DNA of 42,023 nucleotides. Source: Gemmatimonadota bacterium (GTDB lineage: Bacteria; Gemmatimonadota; Gemmatimonadetes; Gemmatimonadales; Gemmatimonadaceae). Every line of letters starts with the position of its first letter. The first letter of the stretch is position 1. The notes under the pieces were generated by a model, which did no database searches, was not told where the DNA came from, and was given only the letters and a program-made list of their open reading frames with translations. Shown here one piece after another: positions 28,080 to 37,208 of the stretch. The DNA lies in NCBI GenBank assembly GCA_002737115.1, contig NSHR01000018.1:1-42023 (forward strand), read 5' to 3'. Position numbers and translations under genes: made by a program.

Positions 28080-29201
28080 ATGGATACTTCCGAAGTTTCC
28101 GCCGCCATCCGCAGCGCGATCGCCAGCAGTACCGTGGTCCGGGGAGTCGGCTCCGGCACGTGGCTGCACGGTGGCCCCGTGGTGAACGATGCCGCCGCTT
28201 CCGTGGTGCGTCCCCGCGGTGGCGTCATCGAATACACGCCGGGCGACCTCGTGATCAGCGTCCACGCCGGTACCACGCTCGAAGAACTTGCAGCGACGTG
28301 TGCCGCCAGCGGCCAGATGCTGGCTATCGCCCCGTATGGATCGCCGCACTCCACCATCGGTGCCGTGGTCGCGACGGCATCAGCGGCGCCACTGGCGTAC
28401 GAGGATCTCACCATTCGTGATCTCGTGCTCGGACTCACCGCCGTGACCGGAACTGGCGATGTAGTGCGCCTGGGTGGTAAGGTGGTGAAGAACGTCGCGG
28501 GCTTCGATCTCGTGCGGCTCAACACCGGCGCCTTCGGCACGCTCGGCATCATCACCGAGGTCAACGTGCGACTGCACGCCAAGCCGATCATGGATCATGT
28601 CGTCACCGGTACGCTCGTCGACGCGCCCAATGCCTGGGTGCTGCGTCTCGTCGAGAATCGTGCGCCGCTTCCTATGCTGGTACGGCTCGCGCCGGGTGAA
28701 CCGGCGCAGCTCTTCGCGCGATGCACCGGCAACGACGCCCGCGCGTCGGCGTTGCGCGGCATCATGCAGTCGTACGGCGCACGCAACGCCTTTACGCTTG
28801 GCTCTTCCGACACCAGCAACGCGAGCGAACCGGAGTCGCCGGTCGCGATGCTGCGGCACGTTCCCGAGCAGGCGCTCGTCCTGCGTGCGCGTACTAGGCC
28901 ATCCGATGGCGCGTTGCTCATCGATGCGGCGCGCGTCGCGTTTCCCGACGCGATGCTGCTCTTTCATCCGTCTCGCGGCTCCCTTCGCATCACGACCATG
29001 CACACCGACAACGCCGATGCCCGCATCGCCGGCTTCGTGGCCTCGGCACCACCATCGATGCCGTTCTCGGTCGTGGTGGAACAGGGCGCGTCGCCGATCG
29101 CGCCGTCCAGCGCACTCGATCTCTCGGTGAAGCGCACCTTCGATCCGCATGGCATTCTGAACCGGCGACGCCCGGAGTCTCTCGACATGGCAGTCGTATG
29201 A
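28080..29201 (+). CDS. glcE: Glycolate oxidase subunit GlcE-like FAD-binding protein
   Basis: VVRPRGGVIEYTPGDLVISVHAGTTLEEL; GGKVVKNVAGFDLVRLNTGAFGTLGIITEVNVRL; flanked by glcD and glcF. Confidence 0.92.
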   Translation: MDTSEVSAAIRSAIASSTVVRGVGSGTWLHGGPVVNDAAASVVRPRGGVIEYTPGDLVISVHAGTTLEELAATCAASGQMLAIAPYGSPHSTIGAVVATASAAPLAYEDLTIRDLVLGLTAVTGTGDVVRLGGKVVKNVAGFDLVRLNTGAFGTLGIITEVNVRLHAKPIMDHVVTGTLVDAPNAWVLRLVENRAPLPMLVRLAPGEPAQLFARCTGNDARASALRGIMQSYGARNAFTLGSSDTSNASEPESPVAMLRHVPEQALVLRARTRPSDGALLIDAARVAFPDAMLLFHPSRGSLRITTMHTDNADARIAGFVASAPPSMPFSVVVEQGASPIAPSSALDLSVKRTFDPHGILNRRRPESLDMAVV

Positions 29202-30520
29202 GCAGCGTGATGAATAGCGTGGCAGACTCACCCAAGTGCGCACTGCCCGGCACACCCTTGGCACTTGCCAGCAAGGGCCTCGATGCCTGTGTACACTGCG
29301 GCTTCTGCCTGCAGGCCTGTCCCACGTACGTGAATCTCGAAGACGAGAACGACTCGCCGCGTGGCCGGCTCGTACTCATGCGTCGCATGCTCGAAGGCGA
29401 TATCCCGCTCGACGATCCCACCACGGCGCAGCATATCGACCGGTGCCTCGGGTGTCGCGCCTGTGAGACGGCCTGTCCATCGGGCGTACCGTACGGCGAC
29501 TTACTCGAAGCCACACGCGCCACCATGGCCCCCGTGCGCGGCATGCCGTTCGTGGCCCGCGCGGTGCTCGCCGTCTTCAAGTATCCGTTGCTGCTGCGCA
29601 CCGCCCTGCTTGGCGCGCGCCTGTTCCGTGCCACGCGGCTGCCGCATCTGCTCGCACCGCTGCTGCCGGCACGACTCGCCTTTCCGATGGCGATGATCGC
29701 GTCCACCACGCCGGCCAACCTGCGGGCACGTGCCATACGCACGATATCGAGCCACCCGCCCGTCTTGCCGCCATCGACGCCCGCCACCACGGCAACCTGT
29801 CTGACCGGCTGCGTGATGTCAGGGCTGTTTTCGCACGTGAACGACGCCACCGAGCGCGTGCTCGCGCATAATGGCTTTGCGCTGCGCACCACACGCGCGC
29901 AAGGCTGCTGCGGTGCACTGCATGCGCATGCCGGCGATCTTGACAGTGCGCGCGCACTGGCGCGCATCAACGTCGCCGCCTTCGAGCAGTCGGGCGCGGA
30001 TGTCATCGCCGTAAACTCAGCCGGCTGCGGCGCGATGCTGAAACAGTATGGTCATCTGTTGCACGATGATCCCGCGTGGGCGGCGCGGGCCGAGCGCGTG
30101 AGCGCGCGCACGCGTGATATTTCGGAGTTACTGGCCACCGTGGGACCCGTTGCCGGCACGGCATCGGTCGCGTTGCGGGTCACGCACGATCCGCCGTGCC
30201 ACCAGATGCACGCGCAGCGCGTGGTCTCACCGCCGCTCGCGGTGTTGCGCGCCATTCCTGGACTCTCGCTCATTCCGCTCGAGGACGCCGATCAATGCTG
30301 CGGATCGGCCGGCATCTACAATCTCGTGGAGCCCGACACCTCCGACGCCGTGCTCGCGCCCAAGTTGGCGCGCATCGCCGAAAGTGGTGCCGACTGGGTG
30401 GCCACCGGCAACCCGGGGTGCATGATGCAGATCGGGGCGGGGTTGCTGCGCAGTGGATCGCGCGCGCGGGTCGTGCATCCTATCGAACTGCTCGATGCGA
30501 GCTACGAGCAGGGCACGTGA
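29198..30520 (+). CDS. glcF: Glycolate oxidase iron-sulfur subunit GlcF-like
   Basis: CVHCGFCLQACPTY and CLGCRACETACPSG 4Fe-4S motifs; two CCG-type domains (GCCGALHAHAG, QCCGSAGIYNL). Overlaps the glcE end. Confidence 0.95.
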   Translation: MSSVMNSVADSPKCALPGTPLALASKGLDACVHCGFCLQACPTYVNLEDENDSPRGRLVLMRRMLEGDIPLDDPTTAQHIDRCLGCRACETACPSGVPYGDLLEATRATMAPVRGMPFVARAVLAVFKYPLLLRTALLGARLFRATRLPHLLAPLLPARLAFPMAMIASTTPANLRARAIRTISSHPPVLPPSTPATTATCLTGCVMSGLFSHVNDATERVLAHNGFALRTTRAQGCCGALHAHAGDLDSARALARINVAAFEQSGADVIAVNSAGCGAMLKQYGHLLHDDPAWAARAERVSARTRDISELLATVGPVAGTASVALRVTHDPPCHQMHAQRVVSPPLAVLRAIPGLSLIPLEDADQCCGSAGIYNLVEPDTSDAVLAPKLARIAESGADWVATGNPGCMMQIGAGLLRSGSRARVVHPIELLDASYEQGT

Positions 30521-31188
30521 ATCACGCCGGTGCCGCCCACGTCACCATCGTGGCGTTCGACGGCATCATCGCCGATACCGTACCACTGCGGGCGCAGGCG
30601 CTGGCCGAAGCGATCGCGCTGGAATGCGCGGCACTGGATGTTGCCGTCCACGCGCCCGCGTTGTGTTCACCGTTAATGCCGTTGCTGCCCGGACGGACGT
30701 TCAACGAGTGCATGGTGGCCGCCGTCGAACAGATACCCGCGCTGCAACACGAGCGCTGTCGCCACGATCTCATCGCACACGACATCATGGCGATGCGCGC
30801 GCAGCGTGACTGGGCCATGGCTGCGGCGCACGGCGTGCCACTTCGCGACGGAGTCCTGGACCACATGCACACGCTGGTCGCGCGCGGCGTTCGGATCGTC
30901 GTGCGCAGTGACTCGCAACGCCGAGAGGTGGAGCCGCTGCTGCGGCTGGCCGGACTTGACGACAGCATACTCTTTCTGCGCTGCGCCGATGACCTCCCGC
31001 GCCGGACGAGTGTGACGTCTGTACAGGCGAGCTACGAAGCGATCGAGGCGCGTCTCGAACGGATGCGAATTCCTTGGGTACAACGTGACGCGGTCGAGGT
31101 GCCCGGCGGCACGGCGGCATGCATGTTGCTTGAATCGGCCAGTCCCCGGTACGTTCTGCGAGCGGATCCATTGACGAAAGCTTTGTGA
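30517..31188 (+). CDS. Degenerate HAD-like (beta-phosphoglucomutase-type) protein
   Basis: GTG at 30517 overlaps the glcF stop. TIVAFDGIIADTVPLRAQAL aligns to xDxDGxxxDT with the nucleophile Asp replaced by Ala. Confidence 0.7.
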   Translation: MNHAGAAHVTIVAFDGIIADTVPLRAQALAEAIALECAALDVAVHAPALCSPLMPLLPGRTFNECMVAAVEQIPALQHERCRHDLIAHDIMAMRAQRDWAMAAAHGVPLRDGVLDHMHTLVARGVRIVVRSDSQRREVEPLLRLAGLDDSILFLRCADDLPRRTSVTSVQASYEAIEARLERMRIPWVQRDAVEVPGGTAACMLLESASPRYVLRADPLTKAL

Positions 31189-31191
31189 GGT

Positions 31192-32331
31192 ATGCCGTTG
31201 TCCAACACTGACGCGAACTCCCCGAGTATCACGAGCCCAACCCCACCCGAGTTGGTGCCGTCGGCGGTGCCCATAACGCCGCCAGATCTCGTATACCCGG
31301 AGCCGCTGTCAGCCCATGACGCCGCGGCCTACGTCGATCTGCGACGCGAGTCCGCCTGGTTCGAGTCGGCCGGCCAGTGGAGCACGTTCCGTGGTCCCAA
31401 AGCGGCCGAGGCGCTCAATGGCCTGGTTACCAACGACGTCTCGCTGCTTCAGCCGGGCGAGGGGATGCATGCCGCCGCGCTGACGCCGAAAGGCAAGGTG
31501 CTCTGCGACATGTTCGTGTTTCGTCTAGACGAGGAGACGTTCATGCTCACGATGCTTCGCACCGCTGCTCCGCAGTGGCTCGCGACGGCGCGCAAGTACG
31601 TGAATCCACGGCTCGCGAAAGTCGAAGACGAATCGGAAAAGTGGACCACGTGGATGGTGTACGGCACACAGGCATCGAAGGCGGTAGCGTCGCTCGGCGG
31701 TGCCGACGATAGCGTCGAAGATCTCCTCGACGTGAAGATGCAGGGGCTCGCCGAGTGGACGCTGTGGCAGCATGGCCTCTGGAATATCGGTCCGGCCACC
31801 GTGCGTCTTATTCGTGCTCCGCTGATGGGATCGATGCCGGGCTTCATTATCATGGCCGACGCGCGCGACGCGGACGTCGTGCGCGAGCGTCTCGAGCAGT
31901 CGGTGTCCCGCCACGCCACGAGCGCGGTGTGGAACATCACCCAAGTGGAAGGCGGGCGCCCGGCGTTCGGCATCGACATGGACGACAACACGATTCCACA
32001 GGAAGCAAATCTCGACACGCTCGGCGCCATCTCGTTCACGAAGGGCTGCTACACGGGGCAGGAAACCGTGGCGCGCATCCACTTCCGCGGCCATGTGAAT
32101 CGCCGCTTGCGCGGACTGCTCGGCTCCTCGGCGCTCCCGCAACACGGGCAGATAGTGGACGCCACGGGCAAAGTGGTCGGCGACGTACGCAGCACGGTGA
32201 TTTCGCCGCGCCTAGGGCCGATCGCCATCGCAATGCTGCGACGGGAAGTGCAGGCAGGCGACACCGTGATCGTGGAAGGCACCGACGGCCCAATCACCGC
32301 CGAGGTCCGTGAGCTCCCATTTTCCGAATAA
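31192..32331 (+). CDS. ygfZ: YgfZ/GcvT-domain folate-binding protein
   Basis: KGCYTGQETVARIHFRGHVNRRLRGL matches the K-G-C-Y-x-G-Q-E YgfZ signature. Confidence 0.93.
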   Translation: MPLSNTDANSPSITSPTPPELVPSAVPITPPDLVYPEPLSAHDAAAYVDLRRESAWFESAGQWSTFRGPKAAEALNGLVTNDVSLLQPGEGMHAAALTPKGKVLCDMFVFRLDEETFMLTMLRTAAPQWLATARKYVNPRLAKVEDESEKWTTWMVYGTQASKAVASLGGADDSVEDLLDVKMQGLAEWTLWQHGLWNIGPATVRLIRAPLMGSMPGFIIMADARDADVVRERLEQSVSRHATSAVWNITQVEGGRPAFGIDMDDNTIPQEANLDTLGAISFTKGCYTGQETVARIHFRGHVNRRLRGLLGSSALPQHGQIVDATGKVVGDVRSTVISPRLGPIAIAMLRREVQAGDTVIVEGTDGPITAEVRELPFSE

Positions 32332-32336
32332 ACGAA

Positions 32337-32536
32337 GCTCAGTACTGAGCACTGCAGTTTGCTGAACTCAGACCGCTATACACGGTCAGATGCCTGAACT
32401 CTGAGCACTCGCGACTGAGCCGATTGTACAGCGCCAGTGTTCAGTGTGTAGTGACCAGAACTCTGGCATCAGACTTCATATAGTGTTCAGAGTCGAGCAC
32501 CCACAGTCCACAGTCTCAAGCGTATTTCGTGGAGTG
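32337..32536. repeat. Copy A of the AGTACT/TCTGACTGGGTATAG repeat family (arms in permuted R-then-L order)
   Basis: 32337-32425 resembles the right arm of copies B and C; 32440-32536 resembles their left arm (CCAGAACTCTGGCATCAGAC...GTCCACAGT...TTTCGTGGAG). Confidence 0.7.
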
Positions 32537-32586
32537 CGCGGAGGGGTTGTGCTGAGCCCTGATCGCTCGCTGACCGACCACAACGA

Positions 32587-32618
32587 GAAAGGCGGGCGAC
32601 TTTCGTCGCCCGCCTTTC
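32587..32618. terminator. Hairpin terminator at the 3' end of the repeat lipoprotein gene (possibly bidirectional)
   Basis: GAAAGGCGGGCGAC-TTTC-GTCGCCCGCCTTTC: 14-bp perfect stem. Confidence 0.85.
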
Positions 32619-32638
32619 CGTTACAACTGACCGAACGC

Positions 32639-32830
32639 TTAGTGCTTCGTCGTGTCGGCGGCCGGAGCGGCCATCGCGGCCGAATCCATGGCCGGGGCGG
32701 CCATAGCGGCCGAATCCATAGCCGGGGCGGCGACAGGGGCAGCAGCGGCAGAATCAACGGCCGGAGCCTCTTCCTTGGCGGAGCAGGCGGCGAGCACGAG
32801 TGCAGCAGCGACGAGAGCGATGCGCTTCAT
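32639..32830 (-). CDS. Small Ala/Met-rich repeat lipoprotein (63 aa)
   Basis: MKRIALVAAALVLAACSAKEEAPAVDSAAAAPVAAPAMDSAAMAAPAMDSAAMAAPAADTTKH: lipobox LAAC and a 10-aa tandem repeat PAMDSAAMAA. Confidence 0.8.
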   Translation of the reverse strand: MKRIALVAAALVLAACSAKEEAPAVDSAAAAPVAAPAMDSAAMAAPAMDSAAMAAPAADTTKH

Positions 32831-32924
32831 AGTGGAGGACTCCATACGGTGCGGTGGTTGCGCCGTGCGTCCTAAAAAGCGCACGGCCCCCCCGGCAGAA
32901 CGCCGACGGGGATGTAACGGAATA

Positions 32925-32953
32925 AAGTTATGGCGTAGCACCGACCTGTCAAG
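32925..32953 (-). promoter_or_regulatory. Strong sigma70-type promoter for the repeat lipoprotein gene
   Basis: On the minus strand: TTGACA (32953-32948), 17-nt spacer, TAACTT (32930-32925). Confidence 0.65.
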
Positions 32954-33102
32954 GGTAACACCGCCCAGACCGTAAGGTTCCCAGTGAGGCCAAGCGTTTG
33001 TGACACAACGGTTTCCTCAGTGCCCGGGGCCCCAGGCGCGGCGGTCCCGGCGAACGTGGCCGTTGGCAAATACTTGCCGATCGGGCACAACTCGCCGTCT
33101 TT

Positions 33103-34632
33103 ATGCGCTCTTCCCATATCGACGTCACCGGCGGTCCCTCGGATCGCCCGCCGCACGAACTTCAGTCCAGACCAGTGTCCAGACTCCCCGAGACCCTCGG
33201 CGCGCTCAAGCGCTCCAGCTACGCCACGAATCGCCCGAAGTCCGTCAAAGACGAGATCCGGCGTAACCTGATTGCCCGCCTGCAGGCCGGCGGCCCGCTG
33301 TTCCGTGGTGTCCTTGGCTACGAAGACACCGTGATGCCCCAAATCGTGAACGCGCTCCTCGCGCGCCACAACTTCATCCTGCTCGGCCTGCGTGGCCAGG
33401 CGAAGTCGCGTATCCTCCGCGCGCTGGGCACCCTGCTCGACGAGCAGATGCCGGTCGTGGCCGGCAGTGAAGTGAACGACGATCCGTTCGCCCCGATCTC
33501 GAAGTACGCCAAGCAGCTCATCCAGGAGCACGGCGACGACACCCCGATTGGCTGGGTGTCCCGCGATCAGCGCTACGTCGAAAAGCTCGCGACGCCCGAT
33601 GCCACCATCGCCGACATCATCGGCGACGTGGACCCCATCAAGGCCGCCCGCGGTGGACACATCCTCGGCGACGAACTCACAATTCACTACGGCATGCTGC
33701 CGCGCGCCAACCGCGGCATCTTTGCGTTGAACGAACTCCCCGACCTCGCCGGTAAGGTACAGGTGGGTCTGTTCAACATCATGCAGGAAGGCGACGTGCA
33801 GATCAAAGGCTACCCGGTGCGCCTCGCACTCGATGTCCTGCTCTGCTTCACCGCCAATCCCGAAGACTACACGGCCCGCGGCAAGATCATCACGCCGCTC
33901 AAGGACCGCATCGGCAGCGAGATCATCACCCACTACCCCGAAAGCGTCGAACTCGGCGTCGAGATCACGCGCCAGGAAGCGTGGACGCAACGCACCGGCG
34001 GCGTGCAAATCCGCGTACCCGACCTGATCGAGGAAGTGGTGGAGCGGATCGCCTTTGAAGCACGTGACGATAAGCGCATCGACAAGCGTTCCGGCGTGTC
34101 GCAGCGCATGCCGATCACCGCGATGGAAAGCGTGGTGTCGAACGCCGAGCAGCGCGCCCTGCGCAACGGCGATACTGAAGCCGTACCGCGCGTGGCCGAC
34201 GTGTACGCCGCCCTGCCCGCGATCACCGGCAAGATTGAGCTCGAGTACGAGGGAGAACTCGTGGGCGGCGCCACGATCGCCAAGGATCTCATTCGCCGCG
34301 CCTGCGATGCGACCCTGCGTGAACGCGCCGGGGATATCGACGCGGAAGACGTGATCATGTGGTTCGACGGCGGTGGCGCACTGCAGGTGGCCGACGAAAT
34401 CGCGATGAATCTCGTGCGCCAGGGCTTCGAAGCGGTGCCGGGTCTCGTGCAAACGGTGATCGCGCTCGGACTCGCGAAAAAGGGCGACGATGCGATGATC
34501 GTGGTGGCCTGCGAGCTGGTCCTCGAGGCGCTGGTGGCGCGACGGAAGATTTCACGATCGGACCAAGGGACGTACGGGAAGGCGGAACGAGAGGCGCGCC
34601 GACCGAAGGGACAGCAGGATTACTTTGGCTGA
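33103..34632 (+). CDS. MoxR/magnesium-chelatase-like AAA ATPase
   Basis: FILLGLRGQAKSRILRAL Walker A, RANRGIFALNELPDLAGKVQVGLFNIMQEGDVQIKGY, NPEDYTARGKIITPLKDRIGSEI sensor region. Confidence 0.88.
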   Translation: MRSSHIDVTGGPSDRPPHELQSRPVSRLPETLGALKRSSYATNRPKSVKDEIRRNLIARLQAGGPLFRGVLGYEDTVMPQIVNALLARHNFILLGLRGQAKSRILRALGTLLDEQMPVVAGSEVNDDPFAPISKYAKQLIQEHGDDTPIGWVSRDQRYVEKLATPDATIADIIGDVDPIKAARGGHILGDELTIHYGMLPRANRGIFALNELPDLAGKVQVGLFNIMQEGDVQIKGYPVRLALDVLLCFTANPEDYTARGKIITPLKDRIGSEIITHYPESVELGVEITRQEAWTQRTGGVQIRVPDLIEEVVERIAFEARDDKRIDKRSGVSQRMPITAMESVVSNAEQRALRNGDTEAVPRVADVYAALPAITGKIELEYEGELVGGATIAKDLIRRACDATLRERAGDIDAEDVIMWFDGGGALQVADEIAMNLVRQGFEAVPGLVQTVIALGLAKKGDDAMIVVACELVLEALVARRKISRSDQGTYGKAEREARRPKGQQDYFG

Positions 34633-34638
34633 GGGCTG

Positions 34639-34917
34639 AACAGCCTAGTAACGACCCAGTACTGAGTGGGCAGAATTCTGGCGTCTGACTGGGTATAGTG
34701 GTCAGAGTTGAGCAGCCATAGTCCACAGTGCCGAGCGGGTTTCATGGATCTGACGATTCATGAGGCCTCCGCTCGGCACTCGCTTTAGGGGTGCCCCACC
34801 CCCCGCCACCCCCACACGCCGTCAGGAAATTCTCGGCACTGAGCACTGTAGCTGCTGAATTCTGACCACTATACCCAGTCTGACGCCCCAGTTCTGAGCA
34901 CCGAGTACTGGGCTGTT
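34639..34917. repeat. Copy B of the ~280-bp long-TIR (MITE-like) element
   Basis: Left arm from AACAGCC...CCCAGTACTGAG...GTCTGACTGGGTATAGTGGTCAGAGTTGAGCAGC; right arm is its approximate reverse complement ending GAGTACTGGGCTGTT; central 12-bp-stem hairpin 34727-34780. Confidence 0.85.
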
Positions 34918-34997
34918 TGTTCCTCCCCCATTAAGTCCAACAGGCCGACCTTCCCCCGCGTAGTTCGACAGTCCCCGTCCCCTACGCACTCCCCCTG

Positions 34998-37181
34998 ATG
35001 CCCTCTGTGCCCCGTCGTCCCGTACGGCTGATCGTGGCTGCCGGCGCCCTCGGTCTCTTAGGCCCTCAGGTCGCCCAGGCCCAAACCCAGACCGACTCGC
35101 TTGCTCGGCGCGACAGTCTCGCCCGCTCGCTGGCCCCGTTTGCCGTGCGCGCCACGCGCAGCACGCAGAGCTCCTTTACGGCCCCGCTGGCGATCACGCA
35201 CATCGACAAGTCACAGTTTTCGGCCAAGTCGGGGTTCGGGCTCAACGACGCGCTCGGCAATGTGCCGGGGGTGCTCGTGCAGTCGCGCTACGGCACCAGC
35301 GATGTCCGCATCGCGATCCGTGGCTTCGGTGCCCGTGGCGCCGGTGACCGCAGCAATGCCGGCACCTCCCGCGGGGTGCGCGTGCTGCTGGACGGCATGC
35401 CGGAAACCGAACCGGATGGCCGCACGTCGTTCGACAACATCGATCTCGCCGCCGCGGAAGGGATCGATGTGATCCGCTCGAACGCCAGCGCGCTGTGGGG
35501 CAATGCCGCCGGTGGTGTAATCAGCGTGTCCACCGTGCCCGTGATCGATCGTCCGTTCGCCACCATGCAGTACCAGAGCGGGAGCTACGGCCTGCAGCGC
35601 TACATCGCGCAAACCGGCACCCCCATCGGCACCAAGGGCGGGGTGGCCTACGCCACCTTCGTCAACACGAACTTCGACGGCTGGCGGGTGAATTCCGACG
35701 CGCGTCGCGTGCTGGTGAACACCGGTATCGTTGCTCCCGTGGGCGACAAGACGCAAATGCGCATCCACCTGCTCGGCGCCAACAATCTGTTCCACGTGCC
35801 CGGCCCACTCTCGGCCGATCAAGTCGCGTCCAATCCGCGGCAAGCCAACGCCACCTACGACGGCCGCGACGAGCGTCGATTCAACCGCCTCGCCCGACTC
35901 GGCGCCAGCGTGGAGCATGCGCTCGACGACAAGTCGAGCGTGTCCGTGATGGCGTACATCAACCCCAAGTATCTCCAGCGCTCCGAGCGCGGCACGTTCC
36001 GCGACTTCACGCGCTACCATGGTGGTGCGAACGCGGCGTATAACCGACAGGACGTGGTATCGCCCACGTTCACCAACCGCTTCACGGCCGGTATCGATCA
36101 GGCGTATCAGGACGGCGCCGTGCTGTTCTACAACCTGAGCGCCACCAACGGTCGCGGCACGACGCTGCGCGACAACAAAAAAGAAGGCGCCTACAACGGC
36201 GGCATCTTCCTCGAAGACGAATTCACGCTCAACAACACGCTGGGCATCACGCTCGGCCTGCGCGGCGACGCGATTGCGTACTACTACAAGAACTTCCTGA
36301 ATCCGAAAACCGACGCGAGCCGCACCTTCTCGCAACTCACGCCGAAGATCGGCGCGTCATGGCGCCTGTCGAAAACGCATACGCTCTACGCCAACGTGGG
36401 CGGCGGTGTCGAAGCCCCCGCCGGCAACGAAACCGATCCCGCCGGCACCTTTGGACAGGACACGGTCACGGCCCTCAATCCGCTGCTTGAGCCGATCCGC
36501 TCGTACACATACGAAGTGGGCACCAAGCAGATCTTTATGGTCGGCGATGGCTCGGGCATAGTGACCAGCGTGTCGTACGACGCGGCCGCGTACCTCACGA
36601 ACGTGCGCAATGAGATCGTGCCTTACCGCGGCGGACGGTTCTACTTCATGGCCGGCCGCGCCCGTCGCACTGGCGCCGAGATGGCCGTGACCGCGCTCGC
36701 CAAAGGCGACCTGCGCTTCGAGAATTCCCTCACGCTCTCGCGCAACAGGTACACTGACTACGTGGTCGACTCCGTGCACTACGGCAAGCCGGGCGCGACC
36801 GCCGACTACAGCGGCAATCGCATCGTCGGCATCCCCGACTGGTTTTACGGCTCCAACGCCACGTGGTCACCGTCCAAGGCGCCCCTCGGTCTCGCGGCGC
36901 AGGTCGGCGTGCAAGGCACCGGCGGCTACTGGGCGGACGACGCGAACGCCGTACGGGTAGCGGAGGCACATATCGTGAGCGCCAGCCTTCGCGCCGATCG
37001 CCTCGTGCGGGTGGGCGACGCGACCGTGAAGGGGTTCCTGACGATCGAGAATCTCACCGATCGCCGCTTCATTGGCTCGGCGTTTCTCAACCCGGACATC
37101 GTGAATGGGAAAGCGCTGGCGTTCGAGCCGGGCATGCCGAGAACAGTGATGCTGTCGTTCTCGGTTTCGCGGGGGCGCTGA
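34998..37181 (+). CDS. TonB-dependent outer membrane receptor (FecA-like)
   Basis: Signal peptide, plug domain (LNDALGNVPGVLVQSRYGTSDVRIAIRGFGARGAGDRS; VLLDGMPETEPDGR; IDVIRSNASALWGNAAGGVISVST), barrel and C-terminal aromatic-rich strand. Confidence 0.94.
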   Translation: MPSVPRRPVRLIVAAGALGLLGPQVAQAQTQTDSLARRDSLARSLAPFAVRATRSTQSSFTAPLAITHIDKSQFSAKSGFGLNDALGNVPGVLVQSRYGTSDVRIAIRGFGARGAGDRSNAGTSRGVRVLLDGMPETEPDGRTSFDNIDLAAAEGIDVIRSNASALWGNAAGGVISVSTVPVIDRPFATMQYQSGSYGLQRYIAQTGTPIGTKGGVAYATFVNTNFDGWRVNSDARRVLVNTGIVAPVGDKTQMRIHLLGANNLFHVPGPLSADQVASNPRQANATYDGRDERRFNRLARLGASVEHALDDKSSVSVMAYINPKYLQRSERGTFRDFTRYHGGANAAYNRQDVVSPTFTNRFTAGIDQAYQDGAVLFYNLSATNGRGTTLRDNKKEGAYNGGIFLEDEFTLNNTLGITLGLRGDAIAYYYKNFLNPKTDASRTFSQLTPKIGASWRLSKTHTLYANVGGGVEAPAGNETDPAGTFGQDTVTALNPLLEPIRSYTYEVGTKQIFMVGDGSGIVTSVSYDAAAYLTNVRNEIVPYRGGRFYFMAGRARRTGAEMAVTALAKGDLRFENSLTLSRNRYTDYVVDSVHYGKPGATADYSGNRIVGIPDWFYGSNATWSPSKAPLGLAAQVGVQGTGGYWADDANAVRVAEAHIVSASLRADRLVRVGDATVKGFLTIENLTDRRFIGSAFLNPDIVNGKALAFEPGMPRTVMLSFSVSRGR

Positions 37182-37208
37182 TCATTGATCACTGAACGCT
37201 GAACAGCG

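Noticed and set aside
27706-28591. ORFs spanning the glcD-glcE gap (27706-28080 plus, 27737-28591 minus)
   Set aside because: Out-of-frame readings over glcD/glcE and the palindromic insert without domain signals.
32444-32875. Collagen-like Gly/Arg repeat ORF (GRSGHRGRIHGRGGHSGRI...)
   Set aside because: It is the antisense reading of the lipoprotein tandem repeat and crosses repeat copy A and a terminator.
32872-34452. 526-aa minus-strand ORF antisense to the MoxR-like gene
   Set aside because: No family motifs; the plus-strand ATPase accounts for the coding signal, and the ORF runs through the lipoprotein promoter.
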